Positions 26,653 to 36,693 of a stretch of DNA of 64,000 nt are shown here, in pieces. The notes beneath the pieces were generated by a model. It saw only the letters and a list, made by a program, of their open reading frames with translations, was not told the origin of the DNA and did not search any database. The position numbers and the translations under genes are program-made. This stretch comes from Mucilaginibacter rubeus (GTDB lineage: Bacteria > Bacteroidota > Bacteroidia > Sphingobacteriales > Sphingobacteriaceae): the NCBI RefSeq assembly GCF_003286415.2, contig NZ_CP043450.1, forward strand, positions 1 through 64,000, in the 5' to 3' direction. Position 1 is the stretch's first letter, and every line of letters starts with the position of its first letter.

Positions 26653-28335
26653 TTACGCCGTCAGCTTTTTATACTTGATCCTTTTCGGAGCAACATCACC
26701 TAAGCGTTTTTTACGGTTTTCTTCGTAATCAGAATAGTTGCCCTCGAAGAAGTAAACCTGTGAGTTGCCTTCAAAGGCCAGGATGTGCGTACAGATACGG
26801 TCAAGGAACCAGCGGTCGTGACTGATTACTACAGCACAGCCGCCAAAGTTTTCCAGGGCCTCTTCCAATGCGCGTAAAGTATTTACGTCGATGTCGTTGG
26901 TAGGCTCATCCAGCAGCAGCACGTTTGATCCTTTTTTAAGGGTGATGGATAAGTGAACGCGGTTACGCTCACCGCCTGATAGTACACCCACTTTTTTCTG
27001 CTGATCGGCACCGTTAAAGTTAAACTTAGATACATATGCCCTTGAATTTAAGGGACGGTTACCCACCATAATGGTTTCCAGGCCGCCGGTTACGTTTTCC
27101 CAAACAGATTTGTTGGGATCAAGGTCGTCGTGCATCTGGTCAACATAGCCTAAAGCAACAGTTTCACCTACGCGGAAAGTACCTGCATCTGGCTGGTCCT
27201 GCCCGGTGATTAAACGGAACAGCGTGGTTTTACCGGCACCGTTAGGGCCGATGATGCCAACAATACCGGCCGGAGGCAATGAAAAGCTCAGGTTATCGAA
27301 CAATAGTTTATCGCCGTATGATTTGCTTACGTTATTGGCTTCAATTACCACGTTACCCAAGCGCGGCCCCGGCGGAATAAACAGCTCCAGTTTTTCTTCG
27401 CGTTCTTTGGTTTCTTCGGAAGCCAGTTTTTCGTAATTGCCTAAACGGGCTTTTGATTTGGCATGACGGCCTTTCGGGCCCATGCGTACCCATTCCAGCT
27501 CGCGTTCAAGGGTTTTCTGGCGTTTGCTCTCGCTCTTTTCTTCCTGCGCCAAACGTTTGGCTTTCTGATCCAGCCATGAGGAATAATTTCCTTTCCATGG
27601 GATACCTTCTCCACGGTCAAGCTCCAGGATCCAGCCTGCAACATTGTCAAGGAAATACCTATCGTGGGTTACCGCGATAACTGTTCCTTTATATTGTTGT
27701 AAATGTTGCTCCAGCCAGTCAATAGATTCAGCATCTAAGTGGTTGGTAGGCTCATCAAGCAATAAAACATCCGGTTCTTTTAATAACAAACGGCACAAAG
27801 CCACACGACGGCGCTCGCCACCTGATAATACCGAAATTTTGGTATCCGGCTCAGGGCAACGAAGGGCATCCATTGCGCGCTCCAGTTTGCTGTCCAGTTC
27901 CCAGGCATTTACAGCATCAATTTTATCCTGTAATTCGCCCTGGCGGTTCATGAGTTTTTCCATGGCGTCGGCATCCTCGTAATACTCCGGAAGACCGAAT
28001 TTTTCGTTGATCTCTTCGTACTCTTTCAGTAAGGCGGTCGTTTCGGCAACGCCTTCTTCAACTATCTCACGCACAGTTTTTTCGGGATCGAGCTCTGGTT
28101 CCTGGCTCAGGTAGCCAACGGTGTAGCCCGGAGAAAAAACAACCTCGCCTATATTGGTTTTATCAATGCCTGCAATAATTTTAAGCAGTGACGATTTACC
28201 GGAACCGTTTAAGCCGATAACGCCAATTTTTGCGCCGTAAAAAAACGACAGGTATATGTTTTTTAATACTGTTTTTTGCGGGGGATAAACTTTGCTAACC
28301 CCGGCCATTGAAAAAATTATCTTTTCGTCTGCCAT
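26653..28335 (-). CDS. ettA: Energy-dependent translational throttle protein EttA (ABC-F ATPase)
   Basis: A 560-residue ABC-F protein that binds the ribosomal E site and gates entry into elongation according to the ATP/ADP ratio. There are two ATPase domains: Walker A GLNGSGKSS (about residue 40) with signature LSGGERRR (about 170), and Walker A GPNGAGKTT (about 362) with signature LSGGERNR (about 455). Between them lies the P-site tRNA interaction segment (SWLDQKAKRLAQEEKSES). The arm and length fit EttA rather than Uup or resistance ABC-F proteins. No membrane segments are present. Confidence 0.96.
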   Translation of the reverse strand: MADEKIIFSMAGVSKVYPPQKTVLKNIYLSFFYGAKIGVIGLNGSGKSSLLKIIAGIDKTNIGEVVFSPGYTVGYLSQEPELDPEKTVREIVEEGVAETTALLKEYEEINEKFGLPEYYEDADAMEKLMNRQGELQDKIDAVNAWELDSKLERAMDALRCPEPDTKISVLSGGERRRVALCRLLLKEPDVLLLDEPTNHLDAESIDWLEQHLQQYKGTVIAVTHDRYFLDNVAGWILELDRGEGIPWKGNYSSWLDQKAKRLAQEEKSESKRQKTLERELEWVRMGPKGRHAKSKARLGNYEKLASEETKEREEKLELFIPPGPRLGNVVIEANNVSKSYGDKLLFDNLSFSLPPAGIVGIIGPNGAGKTTLFRLITGQDQPDAGTFRVGETVALGYVDQMHDDLDPNKSVWENVTGGLETIMVGNRPLNSRAYVSKFNFNGADQQKKVGVLSGGERNRVHLSITLKKGSNVLLLDEPTNDIDVNTLRALEEALENFGGCAVVISHDRWFLDRICTHILAFEGNSQVYFFEGNYSDYEENRKKRLGDVAPKRIKYKKLTA

Positions 28336-28860
28336 TATAATTGATCAATAAATAGAAATTCAAATATGGATAAAATAGATGAAACGGCAGTCGCAGATTA
28401 ATGTTTAGGAGTAGTAATTTTAGGCTGATTTTTGAGTTATAATGTTAATTTAAATTTAATTGAACCTTAAACGAAGTTACACAACCCTCGCCGGGCATTC
28501 ACCGTATATAGTATATATGACGATAATTACAAGGCTAATGCCTAATTGTCATGTTTATGACGAAATGCCGTAATTGGTGGAAATGTTATTAAATATTTGA
28601 AATTTGTTTAAACTTTTTTAGGATATTTATATCAAACAGGTAAGTTTCGTTCGTATATTGTAAAAAAAACACTTAGCAGTGGGCTTTTGAGGTAAAAACT
28701 GTTGATTGGCACTAATCTTTGATACATTGCGTATCATAACAATGTCTGTTTCTGCAAAGCTTTAAATGTTGGCAATATTGTTGATGAAAGTAAAACAGGC
28801 GTCGTAATTTATAAAGACATAATTTATACATTAGGGCGTTCAATAATTAGAAAGGTATAT
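28336..28860. other. 525-bp gap between divergent ettA and clpC
   Basis: No ORF or RNA gene is convincing here. An imperfect hairpin lies at 28518-28551 (arms TGAC/GTCA, AATT/AATT, AGGC/GCCT), and a 17-bp palindrome at 28720-28736 is listed separately. The region should hold the promoters of both divergent genes and a long clpC leader, but no exact TAnnTTTG box was found. Confidence 0.5.
28720..28736. promoter_or_regulatory. Palindrome upstream of clpC, possible operator
   Basis: TGATACATTGCGTATCA is a perfect inverted repeat (TGATAC-N5-GTATCA) 125 bp before clpC. The sequence resembles a regulator site, but no CtsR-type repressor gene is nearby. Confidence 0.4.
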
Positions 28861-31395
28861 ATGGAAGCTAAATTTTCGCCGAGGGTAAAAGATGTTATTC
28901 AATATAGCAGGGAAGAGGCATTACGTCTTGGGCATGACTATATAGGTACTGAACATCTTTTGCTGGGGCTTATCCGCGATGGGGATGGTGTAGCAATTAA
29001 ATTGCTGAAAGGATTGAACGTTGATACCGCAAAACTTCGCCGCGCCGTTGAGGATGCAGTAAAGGGAACTATTGGAACAAACGTACATATCGGCAGCATC
29101 CCGTTAACAAAACAGGCCGAGAAAGTATTGAAGATAACTTATCTGGAAGCCAAAATATTTAAAAGCGATGTGATTGGTACAGAGCACCTGTTGCTGTCTA
29201 TTCTTCGCGATGAAGACAACATTGCCTCTCAAATACTGGTACAGTTCAACGTGAACTACGAAGTATTTAAAGGCGAAGTTGAATCACATAAAAACGATGT
29301 TACTGACGAAATGCCGGGATCACCTACAGGTGGCGACGATGACTTTAAAGAAGAAGAGTCATTTAGTCAGCCTAAAAAAGTATCTGACATTAAATCAAAA
29401 ACACCGGTACTTGACAACTTTGGCCGCGATTTAACCCGCGCCGCCGAAGATGGTAAGCTTGACCCGATTGTTGGTCGTGAAAAAGAGATCGAAAGGGTAT
29501 CACAAATTCTATCGCGCCGTAAAAAGAACAATCCTATATTAATAGGTGAGCCGGGTGTAGGTAAATCGGCCATTGCCGAAGGTCTTGCATTGCGCATTGT
29601 TCAGCGCAAAGTATCACGTGTATTGTTCAATAAGCGTGTAGTTACACTTGATTTAGCCTCATTGGTTGCAGGTACCAAATACCGTGGCCAGTTTGAAGAG
29701 CGTATGAAGGCGGTAATGAACGAACTGGAAAAATCACCTGATGTAATTTTATTTATTGACGAGATCCATACTATAGTAGGTGCTGGTGGTGCTTCAGGTT
29801 CGCTTGATGCGTCAAATATGTTTAAACCAGCTTTGGCGAGGGGAGAGATACAATGCATTGGCGCAACCACTTTAGATGAATACCGCCAGTACATTGAAAA
29901 AGATGGCGCTTTGGACCGTCGTTTCCAAAAAGTAATGGTTGAGCCGGCTACCCCGACTGAAACCATTGAGATACTGAACCGCATTAAGGATAAATATGAA
30001 GAACACCACGGTGTTACTTATACTCCTGAAGCAATCAACGCTTGCGTTAACTTAACAACCCGGTACATCACCGACAGGTTTTTGCCAGATAAAGCTATTG
30101 ACGCGCTTGATGAAGCAGGTTCACGTGTTCACTTAACCAATATCCACGTGCCTCAAAACATCCTGGATATTGAGCAAAAGATTGAGCAGATCAAGATTGA
30201 GAAAAACAAAGTTGTTCGCAGCCAGAAATATGAAGAAGCTGCGCAACTGCGCGATACCGAAAAAAACCTTTTGGTTGAGCTTGACCAGGCAAAAGCTGTT
30301 TGGGAAGCCGAAACAAAATCTAAACGTTACACTGTAACCGAAGATAATGTTGCCGAAGTGGTTTCAATGATGACAGGTATTCCGGTACAACGTGTTGGTC
30401 AGGCCGACAGCCAAAAACTGTTGCACATGAGCGATACTGTTGCCAGCAAGATCATTGGTCAGGATGAAGCTATCAAAAAATTGACCCGTGCTATACAACG
30501 TACACGCGCAGGTTTGAAAGATCCTAAAAAACCAATTGGTTCATTCATATTCTTAGGCCCTACAGGTGTTGGTAAAACTGAGCTTGCCAAAGAGCTTGCC
30601 CGCTTTATGTTTGACACTGAAGACGCTCTGATCCAGATTGACATGAGCGAGTACATGGAGAAATTCGCGGTATCTCGTTTAGTAGGTGCGCCTCCGGGCT
30701 ACGTAGGTTATGAAGAAGGTGGTCAGTTAACTGAGAAAGTTCGTCGTAAACCATATGCGGTAGTTTTATTGGATGAAATCGAAAAAGCTCACCCTGATGT
30801 ATTCAATATCCTGTTACAGGTATTGGATGAAGGTCAGCTTACCGATTCATTGGGCCGTAAGGTTGATTTCAGGAATACTATCATTATCATGACATCAAAC
30901 ATTGGTGCCCGCCAGTTGAAAGACTTTGGCCAGGGTGTAGGTTTCAGCACCAACGCTAAAACTTTACAGGCCGAAAGCCACTCACGCGGTGTTATCGAGA
31001 ATGCTTTGAAACGTGCTTTTGCACCTGAGTTCCTGAACCGTATTGATGATGTTATCGTATTTAACTCTTTAGGTAAAGAAGAGATCTTCAAGATCATCGA
31101 TATCGAGCTTGCTTACCTGTTTAGCCGTGTAAATGGCTTAGGTTTCAAAATTGAGCTTACCGAAGCAGCCAAAGATTTCATTGCCGATAAAGGTTACGAT
31201 TCGCAATTTGGTGCAAGGCCGCTTAAACGCGCCATCCAGAAATACCTGGAAGATCCAATTGCCGAAGAGATCCTTAAAGGTGAATTAGCCGAAGGTGATG
31301 TAATGGTAGTTGATTTTGATACCGAAACCAAGGAAATCAAAATCTCCGACAGGAAAGGCGAAAGCAAAAAGCCAGAACAGGAAGAACAAAAGTAA
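28861..31395 (+). CDS. clpC: ATP-dependent Clp protease ATP-binding subunit ClpC
   Basis: An 844-residue Hsp100 unfoldase that feeds ClpP. Two N-terminal Clp repeats ([26 protein letters not shown]; ...[13 protein letters not shown]) are followed by AAA-1 with Walker [10 protein letters not shown] (about residue 227), a UVR-type middle domain ([20 protein letters not shown], about 455) and AAA-2 with Walker [10 protein letters not shown] (about 565). The C-terminal D2 small domain ([18 protein letters not shown]) completes it. The UVR domain marks it as ClpC rather than ClpA or ClpB. A terminator follows. Confidence 0.97.
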   Translation: MEAKFSPRVKDVIQYSREEALRLGHDYIGTEHLLLGLIRDGDGVAIKLLKGLNVDTAKLRRAVEDAVKGTIGTNVHIGSIPLTKQAEKVLKITYLEAKIFKSDVIGTEHLLLSILRDEDNIASQILVQFNVNYEVFKGEVESHKNDVTDEMPGSPTGGDDDFKEEESFSQPKKVSDIKSKTPVLDNFGRDLTRAAEDGKLDPIVGREKEIERVSQILSRRKKNNPILIGEPGVGKSAIAEGLALRIVQRKVSRVLFNKRVVTLDLASLVAGTKYRGQFEERMKAVMNELEKSPDVILFIDEIHTIVGAGGASGSLDASNMFKPALARGEIQCIGATTLDEYRQYIEKDGALDRRFQKVMVEPATPTETIEILNRIKDKYEEHHGVTYTPEAINACVNLTTRYITDRFLPDKAIDALDEAGSRVHLTNIHVPQNILDIEQKIEQIKIEKNKVVRSQKYEEAAQLRDTEKNLLVELDQAKAVWEAETKSKRYTVTEDNVAEVVSMMTGIPVQRVGQADSQKLLHMSDTVASKIIGQDEAIKKLTRAIQRTRAGLKDPKKPIGSFIFLGPTGVGKTELAKELARFMFDTEDALIQIDMSEYMEKFAVSRLVGAPPGYVGYEEGGQLTEKVRRKPYAVVLLDEIEKAHPDVFNILLQVLDEGQLTDSLGRKVDFRNTIIIMTSNIGARQLKDFGQGVGFSTNAKTLQAESHSRGVIENALKRAFAPEFLNRIDDVIVFNSLGKEEIFKIIDIELAYLFSRVNGLGFKIELTEAAKDFIADKGYDSQFGARPLKRAIQKYLEDPIAEEILKGELAEGDVMVVDFDTETKEIKISDRKGESKKPEQEEQK

Positions 31396-31419
31396 TTTTG
31401 TAATCCTATAAATAATATC

Positions 31420-31454
31420 AAAGCCTCGTTTCGAAAGAAACGGGGCTTTTTTTT
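31420..31454 (+). terminator. Terminator of clpC
   Basis: Arms AAAGCCTCGTTTC/GAAACGGGGCTTT with one G-U-type mismatch and a run of T. It lies 24 bp after the clpC stop. Confidence 0.88.
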
Positions 31455-31461
31455 AACCAAT

Positions 31462-31549
31462 ATGTCATTGCGAGCGAAGCGTGGCAACCGCACGGAAACA
31501 TATCCGCCCTGTATAGCATGCGATTGCCACGCTTCGCTCGCAATGACAT
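31462..31549. repeat. GTCATTGCGAG long inverted repeat, copy 1
   Basis: 29-bp arms (31462-31490 and 31521-31549) beginning ATGTCATTGCGAGCGAAG are inverted copies with one mismatch, around a 30-bp centre. The centre shares CCGCCCTGTATAGCATGCG with the repeat at 41308-41393 in opposite orientation. It lies between convergent genes. Confidence 0.9.
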
Positions 31550-31555
31550 GTTTTT

Positions 31556-32665
31556 TTATTTCTTCTCCACCACTGGCTCATAATCAACCGGCAGCATTTC
31601 GGCAACGCGGCGGATGCCCCAATCACCTTCGTACACAATTGAATGGGGATTGGCTACTATACCGTTGTTGTCGAAAAAAGCATGTGGTTCATCGAAGGAA
31701 ATAATGGTTGTAGCGTTGTTAGGCATATTGAACGCCTGGACAGTCCCGGCAGATGGATCCTGCCCTTTTTTAGTATACATTACATACAGGCAATCGGTAA
31801 ATCCTATGGCAAATAAGCCCTCCTGATCTGTCGTATAGAAAAAATCGGGCCTGTCTAAAGGCTTGTTGACAAGACTTTGCTGGTATTTATTATTTGGTCC
31901 GCCATGATAATTGGGATTAGGTTTACGGATCAGGCGCATGACAACAAAATTTTCTTTGCTGAGGCTATCCTTAATTGCTGCCCGGTAGAAATGCATGCTT
32001 GAACCCAGATAGGCTATTTGCCGTTGTTTGTGCCATCTGCGTTTCTGTTTTTCGCTGCCTTTAAGATCTTCAAAGTTGGAGATTCCCTCGTAATATAGCA
32101 TGGCTTTGCCCGGATTATAATTAAAGTTAGTTAGTTTATACCTGATCCGGTAACCTAAGGCTTTATTCTCGATCTCCAGAAAATCATGTGAAGATGCTTT
32201 TAATACATAGGTAACATCGTCGTAATCAAAATCGAGTACATCAGAGTTTAGAATCTTGCATTGGGCTGTATTATCGGATGTTCCCAAAAATTGCTGCCTG
32301 AATATGTTGTAATATTTCTCGCGGTTAGGATCGGGCCTGATTTTAACCTCATTAAGCTGAAAAGTTTTAGGAATAATGCTGATCGTACCCAGATCAATAT
32401 TGGAGCTGCCCGCCTGCAGGCTGTAAGTATAGGTTTCGTAGCCTACTATGGATATGATGAAATCATACTTACCGGGTTTTACATTGCTTAGCGTGAATGT
32501 ACCATCCTCGGTTGTTTTATTACCTACCTGGGCATTATTTAAAAATACGCTGGCATTGGGTACCGGTTTGGTATCTGTCATGTTGATCACTTTCCCGGTA
32601 ATTTTTACCTGAGCTAAACAGCATGCAGGTATCAATAACAATAAAATCAGGAGGGACTTACGCAT
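31556..32665 (-). CDS. Secreted carboxypeptidase-like regulatory-domain protein
   Basis: A 369-residue exported protein with a signal peptide ending near CCLAQ. A CarboxypepD_reg beta-sandwich covers about residues 21-105 (VKITGKVINMTDTKPVPNASVFLN ... GKYDFIISIVGYETY). The remaining 260 residues are unassigned, with a conserved-looking VLDFDYDDVTYVLKA segment. Such domains usually sit at the N-terminus of outer-membrane transporters; here there is no plug or barrel, so it is probably a periplasmic or surface protein of unknown role. Confidence 0.75.
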   Translation of the reverse strand: MRKSLLILLLLIPACCLAQVKITGKVINMTDTKPVPNASVFLNNAQVGNKTTEDGTFTLSNVKPGKYDFIISIVGYETYTYSLQAGSSNIDLGTISIIPKTFQLNEVKIRPDPNREKYYNIFRQQFLGTSDNTAQCKILNSDVLDFDYDDVTYVLKASSHDFLEIENKALGYRIRYKLTNFNYNPGKAMLYYEGISNFEDLKGSEKQKRRWHKQRQIAYLGSSMHFYRAAIKDSLSKENFVVMRLIRKPNPNYHGGPNNKYQQSLVNKPLDRPDFFYTTDQEGLFAIGFTDCLYVMYTKKGQDPSAGTVQAFNMPNNATTIISFDEPHAFFDNNGIVANPHSIVYEGDWGIRRVAEMLPVDYEPVVEKK

Positions 32666-32765
32666 AGTTAAAGTTAAACTAAAATTTTAGTTATTTAATA
32701 TGGCTACGAAAAATGACAGGAAATAATATCTGAAATAAAATAATTAAAAAAACGTTTAAACCTTT

Positions 32766-32781
32766 GAACAAATTTTTGTTC
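32766..32781. promoter_or_regulatory. Palindrome upstream of the small lipoprotein gene
   Basis: GAACAAATTTTTGTTC has perfect 7-bp arms (GAACAAA/TTTGTTC). It lies 31 bp before the start codon in the divergent promoter region and may be an operator. Confidence 0.35.
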
Positions 32782-32811
32782 ATACAGTTATAATAACTAA
32801 CGCAATACTTT

Positions 32812-33198
32812 ATGAAAAAAATCTTGACTTTAATTTGCTGCACTATTGTACTTGCAGCTACATCGTGTAAAAAGGAGTATGTAACTACGAGCCCAAGCGC
32901 TACAACTATTTTTGATACCACTCCAAATTTTGTGCTCGATAATAGTATTAATGGTTATACCACTACTTTAGCCGTGCCTGAAATTACTGATTATTATAAT
33001 AATCATGGTGCTGTATTAGTATACATAGAAGATAATGGTACTTATGAGCAATTACCTGACGTATACGGCGGGATAAGCTATCGGTTTGTATATACTAAGG
33101 GAACGCTCTATATAGACGCCCAAAATGCAGATGGAAGTGTGCCTACAGGACCTGGTATTCCTGGCCCTCTGAAACTTAAAATAGTTTTGGTGCCGTAA
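32812..33198 (+). CDS. Small hypothetical lipoprotein
   Basis: A 128-residue protein. The N-terminus is a lipoprotein signal with the lipobox AATSC, so lipidation at about Cys19 is expected. The mature part is a single small beta-rich domain (HGAVLVYIEDNGTYEQLPDV, ISYRFVYTKGTLYIDAQ) of no family I can name. It faces the fabI gene across a bidirectional terminator and diverges from the regulatory-domain protein upstream. Confidence 0.7.
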   Translation: MKKILTLICCTIVLAATSCKKEYVTTSPSATTIFDTTPNFVLDNSINGYTTTLAVPEITDYYNNHGAVLVYIEDNGTYEQLPDVYGGISYRFVYTKGTLYIDAQNADGSVPTGPGIPGPLKLKIVLVP

Positions 33199-33214
33199 GT
33201 TACCTTAACTCAAT

Positions 33215-33253
33215 AAAAAAGGAGCTTTTGCATTTGCAAAAGCTCCTTTTTTA
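33215..33253. terminator. Bidirectional terminator between lipoprotein gene and fabI
   Basis: Long perfect arms (AAAAAAGGAGCTTTTGCA and its complement) with A and T runs on both sides serve both convergent genes. Confidence 0.9.
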
Positions 33254-33271
33254 TTTAAATATATTTTAAGA

Positions 33272-34084
33272 TTACTTAGCCATCTGGTCGATAACAGCCT
33301 GGGTTACGCCGGTGAACGAGAAGCCACCATCGTGATAAAGGTTTTGCATGGTAACCATTTTAGTCAAATCGCTAAACAGGGTTACGCAGTAATCAGCACA
33401 CTGATCGGCATCAGCATTACCAAGCGGACTCATTTTTTCGGCAAATTCGATAAAGCCGTCAAAGCCTTTAACGCCTGAACCTGCAGTAGTGCGGGTTGGC
33501 GACTGAGAAATGGTGTTAACACGCACTTTTTTAGCCATACCATACTCATAACCAAAGTTACGGGCAATGCTTTCTAATACCGCTTTGTTATCGGCCATGT
33601 CATTGTAGCCAGGGAAATAACGCTGAGCGGCGATGTAGCTTAATGCCAGTACAGAACCCCATTCGTTAATGGCGTCATGTTTCATGGCAGCCTGCAAAAT
33701 GCGGTGAAGACTTAATGCAGATATATCGAAACCTTTGTGGGTAAATTCGTAGTTGTTTTCAAAGTATGGGATGTTTTTGCGCACGTTAACGCTCATACCT
33801 ATCGAGTGCAGGATGAAATCAACCTTGCCGCCAAAATGCTCAAGTGTTTTGGTAAACAGGTTGTTGATATCATCGTTATTGGTAACATCGGCACCAATAA
33901 CAGGCGCGTTGCATTCTTCGGCCAGTTTATTGAGTTCGCCCATGCGTAAAGCAATAGGGGCATTTGATAATACAATTTCAGCACCTTCCTGTACAGCGCG
34001 TTGTGCCACTTTCCAGGCTATTGATTGCTCATTTAGCGCACCGAAAATGATGCCTTTTTTACCTTTTAATAAATTATAAGCCAT
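33272..34084 (-). CDS. fabI: Enoyl-[acyl-carrier-protein] reductase FabI
   Basis: A 270-residue FabI, which reduces trans-2-enoyl-ACP with NADH in the last step of each fatty acid elongation cycle. The atypical SDR features are present: GALNEQSIAWKVAQRAV nucleotide motif near the N-terminus, catalytic Tyr-x6-Lys in PGYNDMADNKAVLE, and the C-terminal LYHDGGFSFTG. The triclosan-target type of enoyl reductase is therefore encoded. The length is normal. TonB-like and recN genes lie upstream on the same strand. Confidence 0.96.
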   Translation of the reverse strand: MAYNLLKGKKGIIFGALNEQSIAWKVAQRAVQEGAEIVLSNAPIALRMGELNKLAEECNAPVIGADVTNNDDINNLFTKTLEHFGGKVDFILHSIGMSVNVRKNIPYFENNYEFTHKGFDISALSLHRILQAAMKHDAINEWGSVLALSYIAAQRYFPGYNDMADNKAVLESIARNFGYEYGMAKKVRVNTISQSPTRTTAGSGVKGFDGFIEFAEKMSPLGNADADQCADYCVTLFSDLTKMVTMQNLYHDGGFSFTGVTQAVIDQMAK

Positions 34085-34118
34085 TTGTTAAGTTTTTATA
34101 ATTGAAGCAAAGTTATAA

Positions 34119-34886
34119 TTATTTATCAGTTAGTTTAAATTCAACGGAAACAGTTTGTGTCATCAATATAGGCCTGCCATTGTCAATGCCAGGAATCCAT
34201 CCACCTAAACGTTTTATAGCATTTATAAGCTCTTCTTCACAACCATAGCCTATGCCTTTTAAAACTTTAAACCCGGTAAGTGTTCCATCCTTTTCCACTT
34301 TAAATGCAATTTGTACGGTACCTTCAATATTGTTTTCGATGGCTTTAGCAGGGTAGAGTACTTGTTGATTTACCAATTGTATAAAGCGTTCATTGCCACT
34401 TTTATAACGGGGAGCCAGATGCAGGCCGATAAATGGGCAATAAGGGTCATCGCTACTTTTACGAATAAAGGAAGGGACGGTTTTAGCCCGTGTGCGTTTC
34501 GCACTTATAATCATTTGTCCTTTCTGGTTGACATCTTTTAGCGCTGCAAACGGTAGGTGAATAATCAAGAAACGACTCCCCTCATTATAAATAGGCGTGG
34601 AAGCATACAGTATGTTTTCTTCAACAGTTAATGTATCATTGAATTTTACGCCTTCAAGTGTAAAGTGTCCTGATGTATCAGTCCGCGTTGTAATGTTAAC
34701 TCGATCGAAATCTATATATTTTTGAGATGAACGTAGCTCAATGTATTTTACAGGTTTACCTGCTTCGTCGTAAACATAACCGTGTATATTGATGGTATCA
34801 CGTTTAACGATTGAATCTTTTTTAGTTTGTTGCGCAAATAACCTTGATGCCGCTAATATTAGCAACAGGCTAAAAAATGATCTCAT
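34119..34886 (-). CDS. Secreted TonB C-terminal domain protein
   Basis: A 255-residue protein with a signal peptide (ending about LFAQ), a carboxypeptidase-like regulatory beta-sandwich (about residues 30-100, INIHGYVYDEAGKPVKYIEL) and a C-terminal TonB domain (about 165-252; YPAKAIENNIEGTVQIAFKVEKDGTLTGFKVLKGIGYGCEEELINAIKRL). Canonical TonB has an N-terminal membrane anchor coupling to ExbBD. Here the anchor is replaced by a cleavable signal, so energy transduction is doubtful and a periplasmic interaction role is more likely. Confidence 0.78.
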   Translation of the reverse strand: MRSFFSLLLILAASRLFAQQTKKDSIVKRDTINIHGYVYDEAGKPVKYIELRSSQKYIDFDRVNITTRTDTSGHFTLEGVKFNDTLTVEENILYASTPIYNEGSRFLIIHLPFAALKDVNQKGQMIISAKRTRAKTVPSFIRKSSDDPYCPFIGLHLAPRYKSGNERFIQLVNQQVLYPAKAIENNIEGTVQIAFKVEKDGTLTGFKVLKGIGYGCEEELINAIKRLGGWIPGIDNGRPILMTQTVSVEFKLTDK

Positions 34887-34917
34887 ATTGGTTTAGGTTA
34901 TATATATAATAAGCAAT

Positions 34918-36606
34918 TTATACGCTCAACAGTTCCCTCGCGTTTTGCAACGCGCTTTCGCCGGGTTTATCGCCGCTTAACATTTTAGCAATTTCTAATA
35001 CACGTTCGTCATTGTTTAGCTGTTTAATACGGGTAAAGGTGGCGGCTTCGCTATCATCCTTATAAACAAAATAATGGCTTTGGCCTTTGCTGGCAATTTG
35101 CGGCAGGTGGGTGATGGTAATAACCTGCAGGTTTTGGGCTAATCGCTCCATGATCACCCCAACCTTGTTAGCCACCTCGCCCGATACACCTGTATCAATC
35201 TCGTCAAAAATAATGGTGGGTAGGGCTGTGTACTGCGCTACGATAGATTTAATGCTCAGCATCAACCGCGAAAGCTCACCGCCCGAAGCTACCTTGCTCA
35301 TCTCCGCCAAAGCATGACCCTTATTAGCCGAAAATAAAAACTTAATGTTATCAATCCCGGTAGCCGTAAGTATGGCTTTAGGACTATCAGCACCCTCTTT
35401 AGGGGTTGGCGTCGTGTGTTGCCCAATCTTCAAACTCGAATTACCCATGCCCATCTCGGCCAGTGTGGCCAATACCTGTTTTTCGATATCAGGAATAGCT
35501 TTTTGGCGATTAGCCGATAATTGCGCCGCTAATTTTTCCAGTTCGGCTTTATCGGCAGCTATTTGTTTTTGCAGCTTTTCAATGGCTTCATCACCAAAAA
35601 GGGCTTGCTGTACTTTGTCTGATAATTCTTCCTGTATCTGTAATAGCTCGGTAATTGTACTTACCCTGTGCTTTTTTTGCAGATTGTAGATCATGCTCAG
35701 GCGATTGTTCACCTCTTCGGCACGGGCTTCATCAACAAAGGTATGCTGTTCAACGGCGTCTATTTCGGCAGCTACATCTTTGAGCTCGATAATGGTACTG
35801 CTGATGCGCTGGTGAAGTTCGGCAAGTGCCGGATTGTATTTTTCTATTGAGCCTAAAGCCTGTCCTGCTTCTTTTAACTGAAGCAACGCGGCGGCTTCGC
35901 CATCCTGTAACAGGTAGTTGGCGTTTAGCAGGGCTCGTTTTATTTCTTCGGCGTTGTTGAGTGTGTTTAACTCCTGCTCAAGCAATTCCTGTTCATCGGC
36001 CACCAATGCGCCTTTTTCCAATTCATCAAACTGAAACTGGAAATAGTCAAGGTCAGCTTTGGCTTTGTCATTTTCGGCTGTGAGCTGGTTGAGTTTGCTT
36101 AACGACTTTTTATATGCTTTGAATTTGGTTTGATAATCAAAAAGCAAATCTGAATGGCGTGCAACCGAATCAACCACTAACAACTGAAAATCCGGATCAT
36201 TGATCTCCAGCGTAGCGTGCTGCGAATGGATATCGATCAGCTTTTCGCCCAGTTGTTTCAACGCGGTAAGGTTAACCGGGGTATCGTTCACAAAAGCACG
36301 GGATTTCCCATCAGCGGAGATCTCACGGCGAAGTACGGTTTCGCTCTCGTAATCCAGATCATTCTCCTCAAAAAAATCAGCCAAATGAAAGCCACTTATT
36401 TTAAAAGTACCTTCAATAACGCATTTTTTTTGCTGGTTGAAAAAATATTTGCTTTCGGCCCGCTGGCCTAAAATGAGTGACAAGGCACCCAATATGATCG
36501 ACTTTCCGGCACCGGTTTCGCCGGTTAATATGTTCAGACCGCTATCAAAACCTATCTCCAGGTTGTCGATAAGCGCATAGTTATTAATGGTTAGCTTTTG
36601 AAGCAT
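34918..36606 (-). CDS. recN: DNA repair protein RecN
   Basis: A 562-residue SMC-like ATPase acting in double-strand-break repair. It has an N-terminal half-ATPase with Walker A TGETGAGKSI (about residue 30), a central coiled coil (about 150-370), and a C-terminal half with signature VASGGELSRLMLSIK, Walker B TIIFDEIDTGVSG and the D-loop/switch ITHLPQIASKG. The start MLQKLTINNYALIDNLEI is the canonical RecN N-terminus. Unusually, the ATG follows directly on the U-tract of an intrinsic terminator belonging to the gene upstream. Confidence 0.96.
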   Translation of the reverse strand: MLQKLTINNYALIDNLEIGFDSGLNILTGETGAGKSIILGALSLILGQRAESKYFFNQQKKCVIEGTFKISGFHLADFFEENDLDYESETVLRREISADGKSRAFVNDTPVNLTALKQLGEKLIDIHSQHATLEINDPDFQLLVVDSVARHSDLLFDYQTKFKAYKKSLSKLNQLTAENDKAKADLDYFQFQFDELEKGALVADEQELLEQELNTLNNAEEIKRALLNANYLLQDGEAAALLQLKEAGQALGSIEKYNPALAELHQRISSTIIELKDVAAEIDAVEQHTFVDEARAEEVNNRLSMIYNLQKKHRVSTITELLQIQEELSDKVQQALFGDEAIEKLQKQIAADKAELEKLAAQLSANRQKAIPDIEKQVLATLAEMGMGNSSLKIGQHTTPTPKEGADSPKAILTATGIDNIKFLFSANKGHALAEMSKVASGGELSRLMLSIKSIVAQYTALPTIIFDEIDTGVSGEVANKVGVIMERLAQNLQVITITHLPQIASKGQSHYFVYKDDSEAATFTRIKQLNNDERVLEIAKMLSGDKPGESALQNARELLSV

Positions 36607-36612
36607 AAAAAA

Positions 36613-36638
36613 AGTGTCCTCATTTTATTGAGGACACT
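36613..36638 (-). terminator. Terminator of M56 module A, abutting the recN start codon
   Basis: The perfect 10-bp arms AGTGTCCTCA/TGAGGACACT with a 6-nt loop are followed on the minus strand by T7 (36607-36613). The recN ATG starts at 36606, with no gap. Confidence 0.85.
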
Positions 36639-36693
36639 AAATTACAAATTAAGGCTCTTTAAAAAATATTTTTAATGCTTTTTGCTAATTTAT

